Assembly (NCBI GenBank): GCA_965277425.1
Contig: CBDICR010000004.1
Coordinates: forward strand, 62,001-126,000
Source of the DNA: Poindextera sp965277425
Lineage (GTDB): Bacteria > Pseudomonadota > Alphaproteobacteria > Caulobacterales > Caulobacteraceae
Direction of reading: 5' to 3'
DNA: 64,000 nt
This document shows, in pieces, positions 31,814 through 40,947 of the stretch. The position numbers were made by a program, and so were the translations under genes. Within the stretch, counting starts at the first letter, position 1. Each line of letters opens with the position of its first letter. A model generated the notes under the pieces. That model saw only the letters and a program-made list of their open reading frames with translations, ran no database searches and had not been told where the DNA came from.

Positions 31814-32743
31814 ATGATGGTGAGCGTTATGTCGTTGATACCGAGTGGAATGTCTCCCGGCCTTTTGATTACTCTGGCCCTTATACTTGCCGCCTCGGCG
31901 GTTATGAGCGGACTTTCCGGCTTTGGATTTTCGGCTATTGGCGCGCTATGCCTATTGCTGTTGCCGCCAAAACTGGGCGTTCCGCTGCTGATGAGCCTGT
32001 CGGCGGCCAACCAGCTGATGTCTATCGGGCAATTGAAGGCCGATATGAAGCCGGTCCGGGAATGGTGGCCCGACGGCCCCGCTCCCTATCTGCTCGGCGG
32101 ACTGATCGGGGTTCCGATCGGCCTGATGATCCTGCGTTCGCTGCCGACGGCGACCTTGATGGCGGTCTTTGGCGGGTTCCTCATCGTCTATGCCGCCTAT
32201 TCGATGCTGAAGCCCGAAGGCGTGCATGTCTCGTCCAAGGGCGGCTGGATCGCACCGTCCGTGGTCGGCATGTTGGGCGGCGTCATCGGGGGATTCACCG
32301 CCTTTCCAGGCGCCGCGGTCGTCGTATGGACCGGACTTCGCCGTCTGCCGAAGATTGAATCCAGGGCCATCGTGCAGCCCTACATACTGGTGCTGCAGTT
32401 TGTGTCGCTCGCCATGCTGGCCGTTCAACGGCCGCAGACCTTCGATCGGACCTTCTGGACCTTGCTCGCGATCACAATCCCGATCGTGCTGCCCTGCACC
32501 TTGTTGGGGGTGCGACTGTACAAGTCCCTGTCGGACATCAACTTCCGGCGCGTGACCTTCATGCTGCTCGGAACCTCGGGCGTTGGCCTTTTGGCCAAGG
32601 CGGCCGGCGCGATCATGGTGTTCGCGGTGGTCAGCGCTCTGGGGCGCTTCCAGCCGGCCAACCACCCGGCCGGTGTTTCAAGCGCCCGCCCGCCGACGGT
32701 CGCGGCGTCTCAGGTGAAATATTCAAAGCCGATCGAGCAGTGA
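31814..32743 (+). CDS. sulfite exporter TauE/SafE family membrane protein
   Basis: A 309-residue membrane protein with about eight hydrophobic spans, including ALILAASAVMSGLSGFGFSA with a Gly-rich loop and GMLGGVIGGFTAFPGAAVVV, the two TauE/SafE half-repeats. The family exports sulfite, sulfoacetate or related anions. The ribosome site AAGGA precedes the ATG. It follows the aminotransferase by about 140 bp and converges on the TPR-sulfotransferase gene, overlapping its 3' end by 21 bp. Confidence 0.88.
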   Translation: MMVSVMSLIPSGMSPGLLITLALILAASAVMSGLSGFGFSAIGALCLLLLPPKLGVPLLMSLSAANQLMSIGQLKADMKPVREWWPDGPAPYLLGGLIGVPIGLMILRSLPTATLMAVFGGFLIVYAAYSMLKPEGVHVSSKGGWIAPSVVGMLGGVIGGFTAFPGAAVVVWTGLRRLPKIESRAIVQPYILVLQFVSLAMLAVQRPQTFDRTFWTLLAITIPIVLPCTLLGVRLYKSLSDINFRRVTFMLLGTSGVGLLAKAAGAIMVFAVVSALGRFQPANHPAGVSSARPPTVAASQVKYSKPIEQ

Positions 32744-34759
32744 GCCTTTCGGGAGATCGATCTCGCCGCGCCAGGCTTCCAGCGCCGGGCCGAGCGCCTG
32801 TTTGAGCGGCGCCAGCCACGCCTCGTACCGGCGCCATTGATCCAGGCCTTCACGAAAGATGGGCCGGCGCACCTGCTCCGAGCTGACGGTGCGCACCGCG
32901 CGGTCGTTTTCGTAGAATTTCAGGCAGGCCGCTTCGAAGGGCAGGCCGCACGCGCTCAGCAACCGCCGCACCTCGCCTTCCGTGTCCTGGACCAGGTCTT
33001 CATAGATGACCCGGTGGATGCGGCCGGGAAGAACCGAATCGAAGTGCGCCATCAGCTCGACATAGTCGCGATAGTAACGCCCGAGGTCCGCCAGGTCGTA
33101 CGAGAAGGCGTGGCCCTGCGCGAAATGCTGCTTGAACGCCGAAAAGCATGAGCCAAGGGGATGGCGCCGCGCGTCGATGATCTTCGCCCGCGGCAGGATC
33201 AGCTGGATCAGGCCGATGTGGTGGAAGTTGTTGGGCATCTTGTCGATGAAGACCGGCCGGCCAAGCTTGCGGTGAATGCGGGTCATCTCGAGGAAGGCCT
33301 CGCCCAGGGCCGAGCGGGCGGCCGCATCGAGATCGGCCAGGCGAGCAGGGTAGCCGGCCGCGGGTTCGCGATCGGCCGCGCCAAGGCTGGCGGCGATGAA
33401 GCCGATGTCCGGCAGCTCCATCGTGCCCTCGACGGCGGAATGGCTGGCCAGGATCTGTTCGATCAGGGTCGAGCCGGACCGCGGAAGGCCGACGATGAAG
33501 ACGGGCGCATCCGAGCTCGAACCGCCGTCGGCGCGCCCAGCGAAAAATTCCCGCGTGAACAAGGCCTTGGACCTCAGCATGCGGGCGGTCGCCTGATCGG
33601 CGTCGTAAGCAAGCTCGGCCCGCCGAATGGCCGCGCCGGCCGCATAGTGGTCGAAGGCGGCGGCGTGTTCGCCGCGATCCTCCAGCGCCTTGCCCAGCGC
33701 GTAGTACAGATGCAGGCGGTCCTCGTCGCCCAGGCCCGGCCGCGCCAACTGAGCGCCCATGGCCGCTTCCTCTTCAGCGGAAAATGGCGCGACCTTCAGA
33801 TTGGCCAGGCTCCAATAGGCATCGCCAAGTCCAGGCGACAGGGCGATGCAGCGCTTGTAGGCGCCGATCGCATCGGCGCGCCGGCCGAGGGTGCGCAGCG
33901 CATGGCCATAGTTCAGCCAGATGCCGGGCTGCCGGGCGTAGTCGACCAGCAGGCGCTCGTAGATCTCGGCGGCCTCGGCGTTTTCACCCACCAGGCCAAG
34001 GCAGGCGGCCATCAGGTTCCTGTAGGCCGGATCGCCGGCGTCCATCGCCAGCAGGCGTTCGACATGAGGGATGGCCTCGACCGCCTTTTGCTGGCGGAAG
34101 AGCAGGCTGGCGAAGCTGAAGCGCGCACCGTCGAAAGCGGGGTCAAGCTCGATACAGCGGGCGAGCAGGATCTCCGCCTCGCCAAGCCGCTCCAGGCGGG
34201 TGAGCGTCTCCGCCAGCATCCGCATCGCCGCCACGTCGCGCGCGTTGGCCGCCAGGTGTTCGCGCAACCGCTGCTCCGCCACCGCGAGACGGCCGTCAAA
34301 CAGGGCGTCCGCGGCGGGCTTAAGGCGAGGATCGCGCACCCCGGCGCGGTCGTGCTCGGCAAAGGCGGCTTCGGCGCCCGGCCCGTCGCCGTCCAAAAAA
34401 AGCTGTTCGCCCAGGGCCCGCCAGGCGTCGCCCAGGTCTGAGTTCAGCGCAACGGCTTGGCGCAGCGCCGCGATGGCCGGGCCGGTCTCGCCCAGGCCGG
34501 CGAAAACCAGGCCCAGTTCATAGTGGGTGTTGGCCGCGCGGGGATAGGCCTTGGCCAGCGGTTCGAGCCAGGCGCGCGCGTCCGCCAGATCGCCGCGGCG
34601 GCGGCGCGCCGAGCCCAGGATGAGCCTCACCCTGGGATCGCCGGGAACGGCCGTCAGGATCCGCCGCGCCTGCTGCTCCGCCTGCGTCGGATTATCGGCG
34701 AGCAGATTCGCGGCGTGCTCGATCGCGGCGGCAAGAGACCCGGCGGGCGCCTCAACCAT
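32723..34759 (-). CDS. TPR-repeat sulfotransferase family protein
   Basis: A 678-residue protein from the ATG at 34759, preceded by GGAG. Residues 1 to about 390 are tetratricopeptide-type helical repeats (for example NTHYELGLVFAGLGETGPAI and NYGHALRTLGRRADAI). The C-terminal 270 residues are a sulfotransferase domain with the PAPS 5'-phosphosulfate loop VFIVGLPRSGSTLIEQILAS and a later KMPNNFHHIGLI and DARRHPLGSCFSAF. Such fusions probably sulfate a peptide, lipid or glycan held by the TPR part. The gene lies 74 bp after the TonB receptor gene, a pairing seen repeatedly in Caulobacterales and sphingomonads. Confidence 0.88.
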   Translation of the reverse strand: MVEAPAGSLAAAIEHAANLLADNPTQAEQQARRILTAVPGDPRVRLILGSARRRRGDLADARAWLEPLAKAYPRAANTHYELGLVFAGLGETGPAIAALRQAVALNSDLGDAWRALGEQLFLDGDGPGAEAAFAEHDRAGVRDPRLKPAADALFDGRLAVAEQRLREHLAANARDVAAMRMLAETLTRLERLGEAEILLARCIELDPAFDGARFSFASLLFRQQKAVEAIPHVERLLAMDAGDPAYRNLMAACLGLVGENAEAAEIYERLLVDYARQPGIWLNYGHALRTLGRRADAIGAYKRCIALSPGLGDAYWSLANLKVAPFSAEEEAAMGAQLARPGLGDEDRLHLYYALGKALEDRGEHAAAFDHYAAGAAIRRAELAYDADQATARMLRSKALFTREFFAGRADGGSSSDAPVFIVGLPRSGSTLIEQILASHSAVEGTMELPDIGFIAASLGAADREPAAGYPARLADLDAAARSALGEAFLEMTRIHRKLGRPVFIDKMPNNFHHIGLIQLILPRAKIIDARRHPLGSCFSAFKQHFAQGHAFSYDLADLGRYYRDYVELMAHFDSVLPGRIHRVIYEDLVQDTEGEVRRLLSACGLPFEAACLKFYENDRAVRTVSSEQVRRPIFREGLDQWRRYEAWLAPLKQALGPALEAWRGEIDLPKGSLLDRL

Positions 34760-34833
34760 CGCCTCCGCTCTCCTTTGGGCCAGACGGCGAGCCAGGGCGG
34801 GTCGGGCTTTCGCCCGGCCCGCCCCGGTTCCGG

Positions 34834-37395
34834 CTAGAAGGTATAGGTCACCCGGCCGTAATAGTAGCCGCCATCGATCCCGAACGGCGAGAAGCCGATG
34901 GGGGCGTTGTAGACATTGCCGCCGTCTTCGGGCCTGAGGCCGCTGCCGCTCGTCGTCGCTATGTTCGGTACGGTGGGCGGCTCGGTGTTGAACAGGTTGT
35001 AGGCGCCGACGTCCAGCTTCAGGCTGTCGGTGATCTTGTAGCCGATATCCAGGTCGGTGATGCCGGTGACGCCGACCTTTTCGGTGTAGCCGCCGACGCC
35101 CGTACCGCTGGTGCTGACGATTTCCGACGTCGAGCCGTAGACGGTCTCGCGCAGGTTCACGCTCCACTTGTCATGCGTATAATAGCCGTTCAGGACGGCT
35201 TTTTCCCGGGGCGTCGCCGTGGTCAGCGCGCTGATCGCCGTCGGGCTGAGGATGGCGGTCTGGCCGTAGGGTACGCTGGTCACCACCGCCGGCAGCGGCG
35301 CCAGGTGGGTGATTTCGTTGTCGTTGTAGTTGAAGCCCACGGTCCAATCGACATGGCCGATGTCGCCGAAGTCCGACGCATAGGTAGCGGTCAGCTCGAC
35401 GCCGCGGGTCCGCGTATTCGCCCCGTTGGTGAAGATGCTGATGCCGGTGTAGCTGAGGCCAGGCTCCAACGTATTGCCATGCGCCTTGATTGCGTTGAGG
35501 ACACCCTGGGAAACGGTCGCTGTCCCGACCGAACCCAGAAGAAAGCCGCTGCCGACGATCCGGTTGGTGATGTCGATCTCATAGGCGTCGACCGTGATCT
35601 GCAGACGCTCGATCGGATGGGCGACGAAGCCTATGCTGTAGTTGGTGGATTTTTCCGGCTTGAGGGAGGAAAAGCCGGCCGACTGCGCCGCCGCCGAGTT
35701 GGCCGGCAACTGCACGACCGCCGAACTCGGCGAGACATTGGTCGCCGAATAGTATTCCTCCGCCAGGGTCGGGGCGCGGAAGCCGGTGCTCACCGTGCCG
35801 CGAATGGCGAAGGCCGGATTGAAGTCATAGCGCGCGGTCAGCTTGGCGACCGGAGCGCTGCCGAAGTCGGTATAGTATTCATAGCGCCCGGCGAGGTCCA
35901 GGTGCAGTCCGGTGAACGGGTCGGCCGCAATATCGATATAGCCGGCATAGTTGCTGCGCCTGTGGGTGCCCGCGTCTGTCGATTCGAACCCGGGGAAGGA
36001 CTGGGCGCCGGCGCCGTAGGTGGAGGCGGCGTCGCCGGCGTCGATGGTGAAGCTGTCCTGGCGCGCCTCGCCGCCGATGGCGATATTGAGCGGCGAGGCC
36101 AGCCCGATCTCGAATGAACGGTCGACATCGAGATTGCCGGTCCATTCCGAGTTGATGAAGGCGCCGTCATAGAAGGTCGACTGCGGCCGCACTAGGGTCG
36201 CCGACAAGGGTTGCAGCGCCTGATAGAGTTGGACATTGGCCGAATCGACCGTCGATATGCTGTCCTGGTCCTGGCCATAGGTGGTCGACAGATCGACGTT
36301 CCATCCGACCAGCGCGCCCTTGACGCCGCCGGTGACGGAAAAGTCGTTTTCGTCCAGGGCTTCCTTGGGATCGAAGCCTTCCGGCAACGGATAGAACATC
36401 GCGTTGCTCGGGTCGTTGGCATAGACGCTGCTGACCTTGCTGGGCGGGCGGTAGTTTTCATAGGAAGAGGCGTCGCGGTGGCCGTAGCTGCCGAAGCTGT
36501 AGGCCTGGAACCCGTCGCCCAACTCATAGCCGGCATTATAGAACAGGTTGTAGATATTGAATTCGGCGTCGGCGACGATCTTGTTGACGTCCGGCGCGCC
36601 GGGCGCCGCGGGTATCCCCGTCTCGTTGACGGCGGGGGTGAGGCCCGGCAACAGCGCGCCATTCGGCGTGTAGTAGCGATAGTCCGGACCGCCGCGCTGG
36701 GTGAAGCCGTGGTAGCGTTCCTCGGCGGTAAGATTGAGGAAGCCGTGGTCGCCGAGGCTGAAGCCCTTGTTGATCGACCAGGCGCCGCTGTCGCCGTCGC
36801 CGTGATAGAACTGTCCGCCGGTCGCTGAAAGCGTGCCGCCGTGATCGGCGTCCTTCAGGATGATGTTGACCACCCCGGCGATGGCGTCGGTGCCGTACTG
36901 CGCCGCGGCGCCATCCTGCAGCACTTCGATGTGGTCGATCGCGCCGACCGGGATGAAGCTCAGGTCGGTGGTCGCCGCGCCTTGATAGGGTCCGCCGCCA
37001 TCGACGGCCAGGTTGGCGGTGGCGTGCCGCCGGGCGCCGTTCACCAGCACCAGGGTGTCGTTGGGGCTCAGGCCGCGCAACGCCGCCGCCAGGGTCAGGT
37101 TGGCCAGGTCCCCGCCGAGGGACTGGGCGTTGAAGGACGGCAGGTTCTGCGCCAGCGCCTGGATCAGGTCCGGCTGGCCGACCTGTTTGAGGGCGGTCGC
37201 GCCGACGACCTGGATCGGCGCGGCGCTGTTGACCGCCTTGACCCCGCTCTGGCGGGTTCCGGTGACAATGACGTCCGAGGACGGCGCCGCGGCGCCCGGC
37301 GCGTCCGGCGGGGCGTCTGGCGGCGCGGCGAAGGCCGGTGTGGCCATGGCTGCGATCAAGGCGATGGTGCTGGTGCTAAGGAAGGCGGTTTTCAA
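34834..37395 (-). CDS. TonB-dependent outer-membrane receptor
   Basis: An 853-residue receptor from a TTG start preceded by GGGGGA. It has a signal peptide (STSTIALIAAMATPAFA), a plug domain (SDVIVTGTRQSGVKAVNSAA and ALRGLSPNDTLVLVNGARRH) and a 22-strand-barrel-like C-terminal region ending in the aromatic YYYGRVTYTF. It imports a bulky substrate using energy from TonB-ExbBD. The next gene on the strand is a TPR-sulfotransferase, so the substrate may be a sulfated or sulfatable compound; this is inference. Confidence 0.93.
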   Translation of the reverse strand: MKTAFLSTSTIALIAAMATPAFAAPPDAPPDAPGAAAPSSDVIVTGTRQSGVKAVNSAAPIQVVGATALKQVGQPDLIQALAQNLPSFNAQSLGGDLANLTLAAALRGLSPNDTLVLVNGARRHATANLAVDGGGPYQGAATTDLSFIPVGAIDHIEVLQDGAAAQYGTDAIAGVVNIILKDADHGGTLSATGGQFYHGDGDSGAWSINKGFSLGDHGFLNLTAEERYHGFTQRGGPDYRYYTPNGALLPGLTPAVNETGIPAAPGAPDVNKIVADAEFNIYNLFYNAGYELGDGFQAYSFGSYGHRDASSYENYRPPSKVSSVYANDPSNAMFYPLPEGFDPKEALDENDFSVTGGVKGALVGWNVDLSTTYGQDQDSISTVDSANVQLYQALQPLSATLVRPQSTFYDGAFINSEWTGNLDVDRSFEIGLASPLNIAIGGEARQDSFTIDAGDAASTYGAGAQSFPGFESTDAGTHRRSNYAGYIDIAADPFTGLHLDLAGRYEYYTDFGSAPVAKLTARYDFNPAFAIRGTVSTGFRAPTLAEEYYSATNVSPSSAVVQLPANSAAAQSAGFSSLKPEKSTNYSIGFVAHPIERLQITVDAYEIDITNRIVGSGFLLGSVGTATVSQGVLNAIKAHGNTLEPGLSYTGISIFTNGANTRTRGVELTATYASDFGDIGHVDWTVGFNYNDNEITHLAPLPAVVTSVPYGQTAILSPTAISALTTATPREKAVLNGYYTHDKWSVNLRETVYGSTSEIVSTSGTGVGGYTEKVGVTGITDLDIGYKITDSLKLDVGAYNLFNTEPPTVPNIATTSGSGLRPEDGGNVYNAPIGFSPFGIDGGYYYGRVTYTF

Positions 37396-38083
37396 GTTCT
37401 ATCCCCCAGTTGTTGCTTTAAATGATCGTCGCCCCAGCGGATCATCCCCAGCACCCCGACCAGCAGGACGCAATCACCTGTTTTTTTGCAGGTTTCTATT
37501 CAGATACGAGAGAAGGCCTTAAGAGGTGCGCGAGCAAGTATCCGGTCCGAACTTTTGGGTTCGGCGTCTATTTAGATTCTAAGGCTTGCTCGTCGGCGGC
37601 TTCGTTATCGGGTTACTGTCCTCATGATGAAAGCGTAACCCGAGGTTCACCCGCGTCCATGCAGGTTGACAACCCGATCAAACGATAGAGGTCCAAAATA
37701 GCGTTCTCAAAGGCTCGAATGCTTCGTACGCGCATCGTTTTCGGCTCGAATGACTAATGTGTAGGCGAATAGGGGCGCCTGCCGCCGCTGTCGCGCGGCG
37801 GCGTCAGTCGGCGCTAAAACGCAATCGGCGCGAACCGTTGGCGGCAAAGACGCTGATTTAGGCGTCGGCGGACGTCGTGCGCTGAGACGGGCGCGGCCCA
37901 GCCGGCCCGATATTGGACCAATAGCCTAGATCGCCGGTTGCAGGTCTTAGCGTGCGCCCGGCGATGAGAGCCGGTGACGGCGAACGGCGAAGGCCATCCG
38001 AACCGGCTGGCGGGCGGTCGAGGCCGGTCCACTGAAATCGCGTTCCGCGCCACCGCTCAGGCGGCGCGGAACATTTGGCCGCT
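37396..38083. other. 688-bp non-coding region upstream of the TonB receptor
   Basis: No convincing gene on either strand. The part near 37470-37690 is AT-richer and probably carries the receptor promoter. GGCTCGAATG occurs twice at about 37712 and 37744. I see no RNA gene, but a regulatory RNA for the receptor cannot be excluded. Confidence 0.45.
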
Positions 38084-38422
38084 TCAGTCAGACGACACCG
38101 CGCCGGAGGCGCGGTCGTCGTAGCTCGCTGTCAGGGCCGGCAGGTTCAGGGCGGTCACGGCGCGGCGCATGCTGTCATTATAGCAGGCTGAATGCCGCAC
38201 CGATTGGCGATATTCCCGAAAGCTGAAGCTCGACGCCCCGCAGGCGTCCAAGGCCGCGGCGTCGATGCGCTGGAGCAGGATCGCCGCATCGCCCGGCCTG
38301 CTGACGTTGAGGTCGCCATAGTGGACGTTGATCGCCGTTGTCGTGTCCGCCCGCTCGGCCGCGTAGCCGATCGCGGGAACCGCGAGAGCCAGGGCCAGGG
38401 CGCTAACCATAAGAGACTTCAA
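38084..38422 (-). CDS. UrcA family protein
   Basis: A 112-residue exported protein from a TTG start preceded by GGGAGA. The signal peptide (SALALALAVPAIGYAAE) is followed by INVHYGDLNVSRPGDAAILL, ALDACGASSFSFREY and HSACYNDSMRRAV, the strand, helix and two-cysteine pattern of UrcA proteins, whose function is unknown. It stands alone, with about 270 bp of non-coding DNA upstream before the acylase gene. Confidence 0.85.
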   Translation of the reverse strand: MKSLMVSALALALAVPAIGYAAERADTTTAINVHYGDLNVSRPGDAAILLQRIDAAALDACGASSFSFREYRQSVRHSACYNDSMRRAVTALNLPALTASYDDRASGAVSSD

Positions 38423-38696
38423 GATTTTTCTCCCTAAGAGACGGGCCGCTGACGCGGCGCTTGTTAATTTCGCCGCTGAAAAGCGCCGCGCGGTTGCAAG
38501 GCCTTCCAGCTTTGAGCAGCCAAACTCTTAGCACATGACCGCCAATCAGGCGATATTCAACATTTAGGCGCCCCGTCTGCTGCTTTCGTGAGCAGTTTTG
38601 CGGTAACGGCTTGCGCTCATGGAGTAACTGTCCCAGGCGAAATCCTCGCCCACCATCCGGGCGTTGCAGATCGAGACGGCCGGATCGTTGGCGAAC

Positions 38697-40796
38697 TCAA
38701 AAGCCGTCGCGGCTTTCCAGGTGGGCCTGCACCTCCGCGCGCGATCGCCAGGCGTCCCGCAACTCATGCCGAGCCAGCAGCGGCGCCTGATCGGAAACGT
38801 GCGGCGAGCCCGGCTGGGAGGCGTTGCCGTAGGTCATCAGCACCTTGGCGCGGATCGGGTCGCCGAAGCCGACGATGGCGATGAAGCTGTCCCCGAAATC
38901 GGCCGTACGCTGGCCCCTGTCGGCCGGCGTGAAGTCCAGGACGTCGAAGACTCCAAGCCGCCCCGGGCCGCCGCTCGCCGGCAGGTCGACATCGCCCAGC
39001 TTGATGCGCATGACCTGGCCCCAGGGCGTGTCCAGCGCTCCGGTGGTCGCCAGCATCTCGTGCGCCGCGGCGTCGAGCGCCGCGGCGGCCGCCTTGGGAT
39101 CGGCGAGGCCGGACGGCGTGCTCAGCGGATCGGCGAGGTCATAGGGGTGAGCGAAGCCGGCGCCGGCATAGCCGCTTGCGGCGCCCTTGCGATCGGCCCA
39201 ATCGAGAAAAAGCAGCGCGCCGCGGCTGTCGGCCAGGGTGGTCCGGTCCCATTGGGCGAGGACGCCGGCCGCCTGTTTGGCGAGGTCGGTTCCATAAAGC
39301 CCCACGGCTTGCTCAAGATCGGCAAGCACCCGATCGGCGAGTTCCGATCGATCGGACCATTTCATCGCGGTCAGGGCGTCGAAGCTGATCTTGGGCGTTT
39401 CCGAGAGCATGCGGATGCCGCGCGCCATGCGCAGGCTGACCGGATCGGATGCGATCAGGTCGGCATAGGGCTTGGGATCGAGGGTGGCCGGCCAGGCGGC
39501 GTTCCAGGGCGGATCGTTCGAATTCTGCACCGCGCCGCCGGCGGGATCGGTCACCTTGGGCAGTTGGGCAAAGCTGAGATAGCCGGTCCAGAGGGTGTCG
39601 GAACGGTCGCCCGGGACCAGCGAGGACCAATAGCTCAGGTCGTGGCCGGCCGTTTTCGGGACCAGGCCGTTGAACAGGTATTGGATGCGCCCGTCGCGAT
39701 CGGCGTAGATGATGTTGAAGCAGGGCGCCTGCAGCCAGCTCACCGCCTTCTGGTAGCCGGCGAAGTCTCGCGCGGTCGCCATCCGCCAGTATTGTTCGAG
39801 CGCAAAGGGGCGGTCGAGCCCCGCCACCCGCATGGCGATCGGCGCCCCGTCGCGCTCGGCGACGATGGGGCCTTGAACGGTGGAGCGGACCGCGACGGTT
39901 TCGGTGGTCATCGAACCGTCCGGCTGGCGCACCTTGATGAGGTGGCGTTTGACCGTGAAGGGCGACACCTTGCCGTCGAACACGTATCCGCCTGGCGCGG
40001 GCCTGATGCGATAGAGGGTCACGCCGCCGGTCTTGTTCACCGTCTGGGTGAACCCCAACTGGTCGCTGAAGACGAAGCGAAGCACCGGCAGCCCCACCTG
40101 GGAGGCGCCATAGAGATCGACGCCCGGCGCCGTCAGCTGGATCTCGTAATAGGTCGACCAGCCGGTGGGCCAGGGCAGGTGCGGGTTCATCAGCAGCATG
40201 GCATGGCCGGCGGCCGACCTTGACGGGGCGATCGCCCAGCCGTTGCTGCCCTGCGGTTCGCGCGCCTCCACGGCCGGCTCGGGCAGGTGATCGACGATGT
40301 CCGGTGGGGCGAGGTAGAGGAACTGGAACAGGCGCTGCGCATAGCCAAGGGGATCGGCGGCGGTGACCGGCAACACCCGCCTGGCCTCGACCGACAGAGC
40401 CTCGGGATGGGCGGCCGCATAGGCGTTGATCCCCGCCGCGAAGGCGGCGAGATAGGCGCGGAATTCCGGCGATTGTCGCCTCAGCCAGACTTTCGTGCGC
40501 TCCGGCACGCCGTTGATCGCCATCCAGCGGTCGCTCTTCAGCTCCGAGGGACCGTAGATCTCGCTCGCCCGGCCGCGGGCCTCGGCATAGAGCTTGAGCA
40601 GCAGGTTCCCGTGACTCTTCGCCTGCGCCCAGCCGTAGGCATAGAAGAGGCCGGCGTTGGATTTGGCGTAGACATGGGCGACGCCGTAGCTGTCCCACAA
40701 GATCTCGCCGCCGCCGGCCGGCCGGGCGCGAGCGAGGGCGGGAAAAAGGCCGGCCGCCAGCAGAAGAATGAGCGCAAATCGGCGGATGGCGAACAT
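38697..40796 (-). CDS. penicillin acylase family protein (Ntn hydrolase)
   Basis: A 699-residue precursor with a signal peptide (ALILLLAAGLFPALARA) and the Ntn-hydrolase arrangement: a short alpha chain (GVAHVYAKSNAGLFYAYGWA) and a beta chain expected to start at Ser184 within QGSNGWAIAPSRSAAG, followed by LLMNPHLPW, where most relatives have DPH. Autocleavage before that serine yields the active periplasmic heterodimer, which hydrolyses amide bonds of N-acyl compounds such as acyl-homoserine lactones or beta-lactams. The substrate is unknown. A second, distinct family member lies at the right edge of the window. Confidence 0.9.
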   Translation of the reverse strand: MFAIRRFALILLLAAGLFPALARARPAGGGEILWDSYGVAHVYAKSNAGLFYAYGWAQAKSHGNLLLKLYAEARGRASEIYGPSELKSDRWMAINGVPERTKVWLRRQSPEFRAYLAAFAAGINAYAAAHPEALSVEARRVLPVTAADPLGYAQRLFQFLYLAPPDIVDHLPEPAVEAREPQGSNGWAIAPSRSAAGHAMLLMNPHLPWPTGWSTYYEIQLTAPGVDLYGASQVGLPVLRFVFSDQLGFTQTVNKTGGVTLYRIRPAPGGYVFDGKVSPFTVKRHLIKVRQPDGSMTTETVAVRSTVQGPIVAERDGAPIAMRVAGLDRPFALEQYWRMATARDFAGYQKAVSWLQAPCFNIIYADRDGRIQYLFNGLVPKTAGHDLSYWSSLVPGDRSDTLWTGYLSFAQLPKVTDPAGGAVQNSNDPPWNAAWPATLDPKPYADLIASDPVSLRMARGIRMLSETPKISFDALTAMKWSDRSELADRVLADLEQAVGLYGTDLAKQAAGVLAQWDRTTLADSRGALLFLDWADRKGAASGYAGAGFAHPYDLADPLSTPSGLADPKAAAAALDAAAHEMLATTGALDTPWGQVMRIKLGDVDLPASGGPGRLGVFDVLDFTPADRGQRTADFGDSFIAIVGFGDPIRAKVLMTYGNASQPGSPHVSDQAPLLARHELRDAWRSRAEVQAHLESRDGF

Positions 40797-40947
40797 GCGG
40801 GGTCCTGGCGCCGTAGAGACCGTGCGAGCCTAGGGCAATCCGGTTGCGGAACGCTGTCGGGCGCGGGCGGGAATTGGTCGGTCGGCGCGACTGCCTGATT
40901 TGTAGACGTTCGCGCCGCGGGCGACGCCAAAGCGCGAGCGCCGCGGA

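Noticed and set aside
38564..38700. Minus-strand tail EFANDPAVSICNARMVGEDF downstream of the acylase
   Set aside because: It looks protein-like for about 40 residues but has no convincing start or recognised family, so I did not call a gene.
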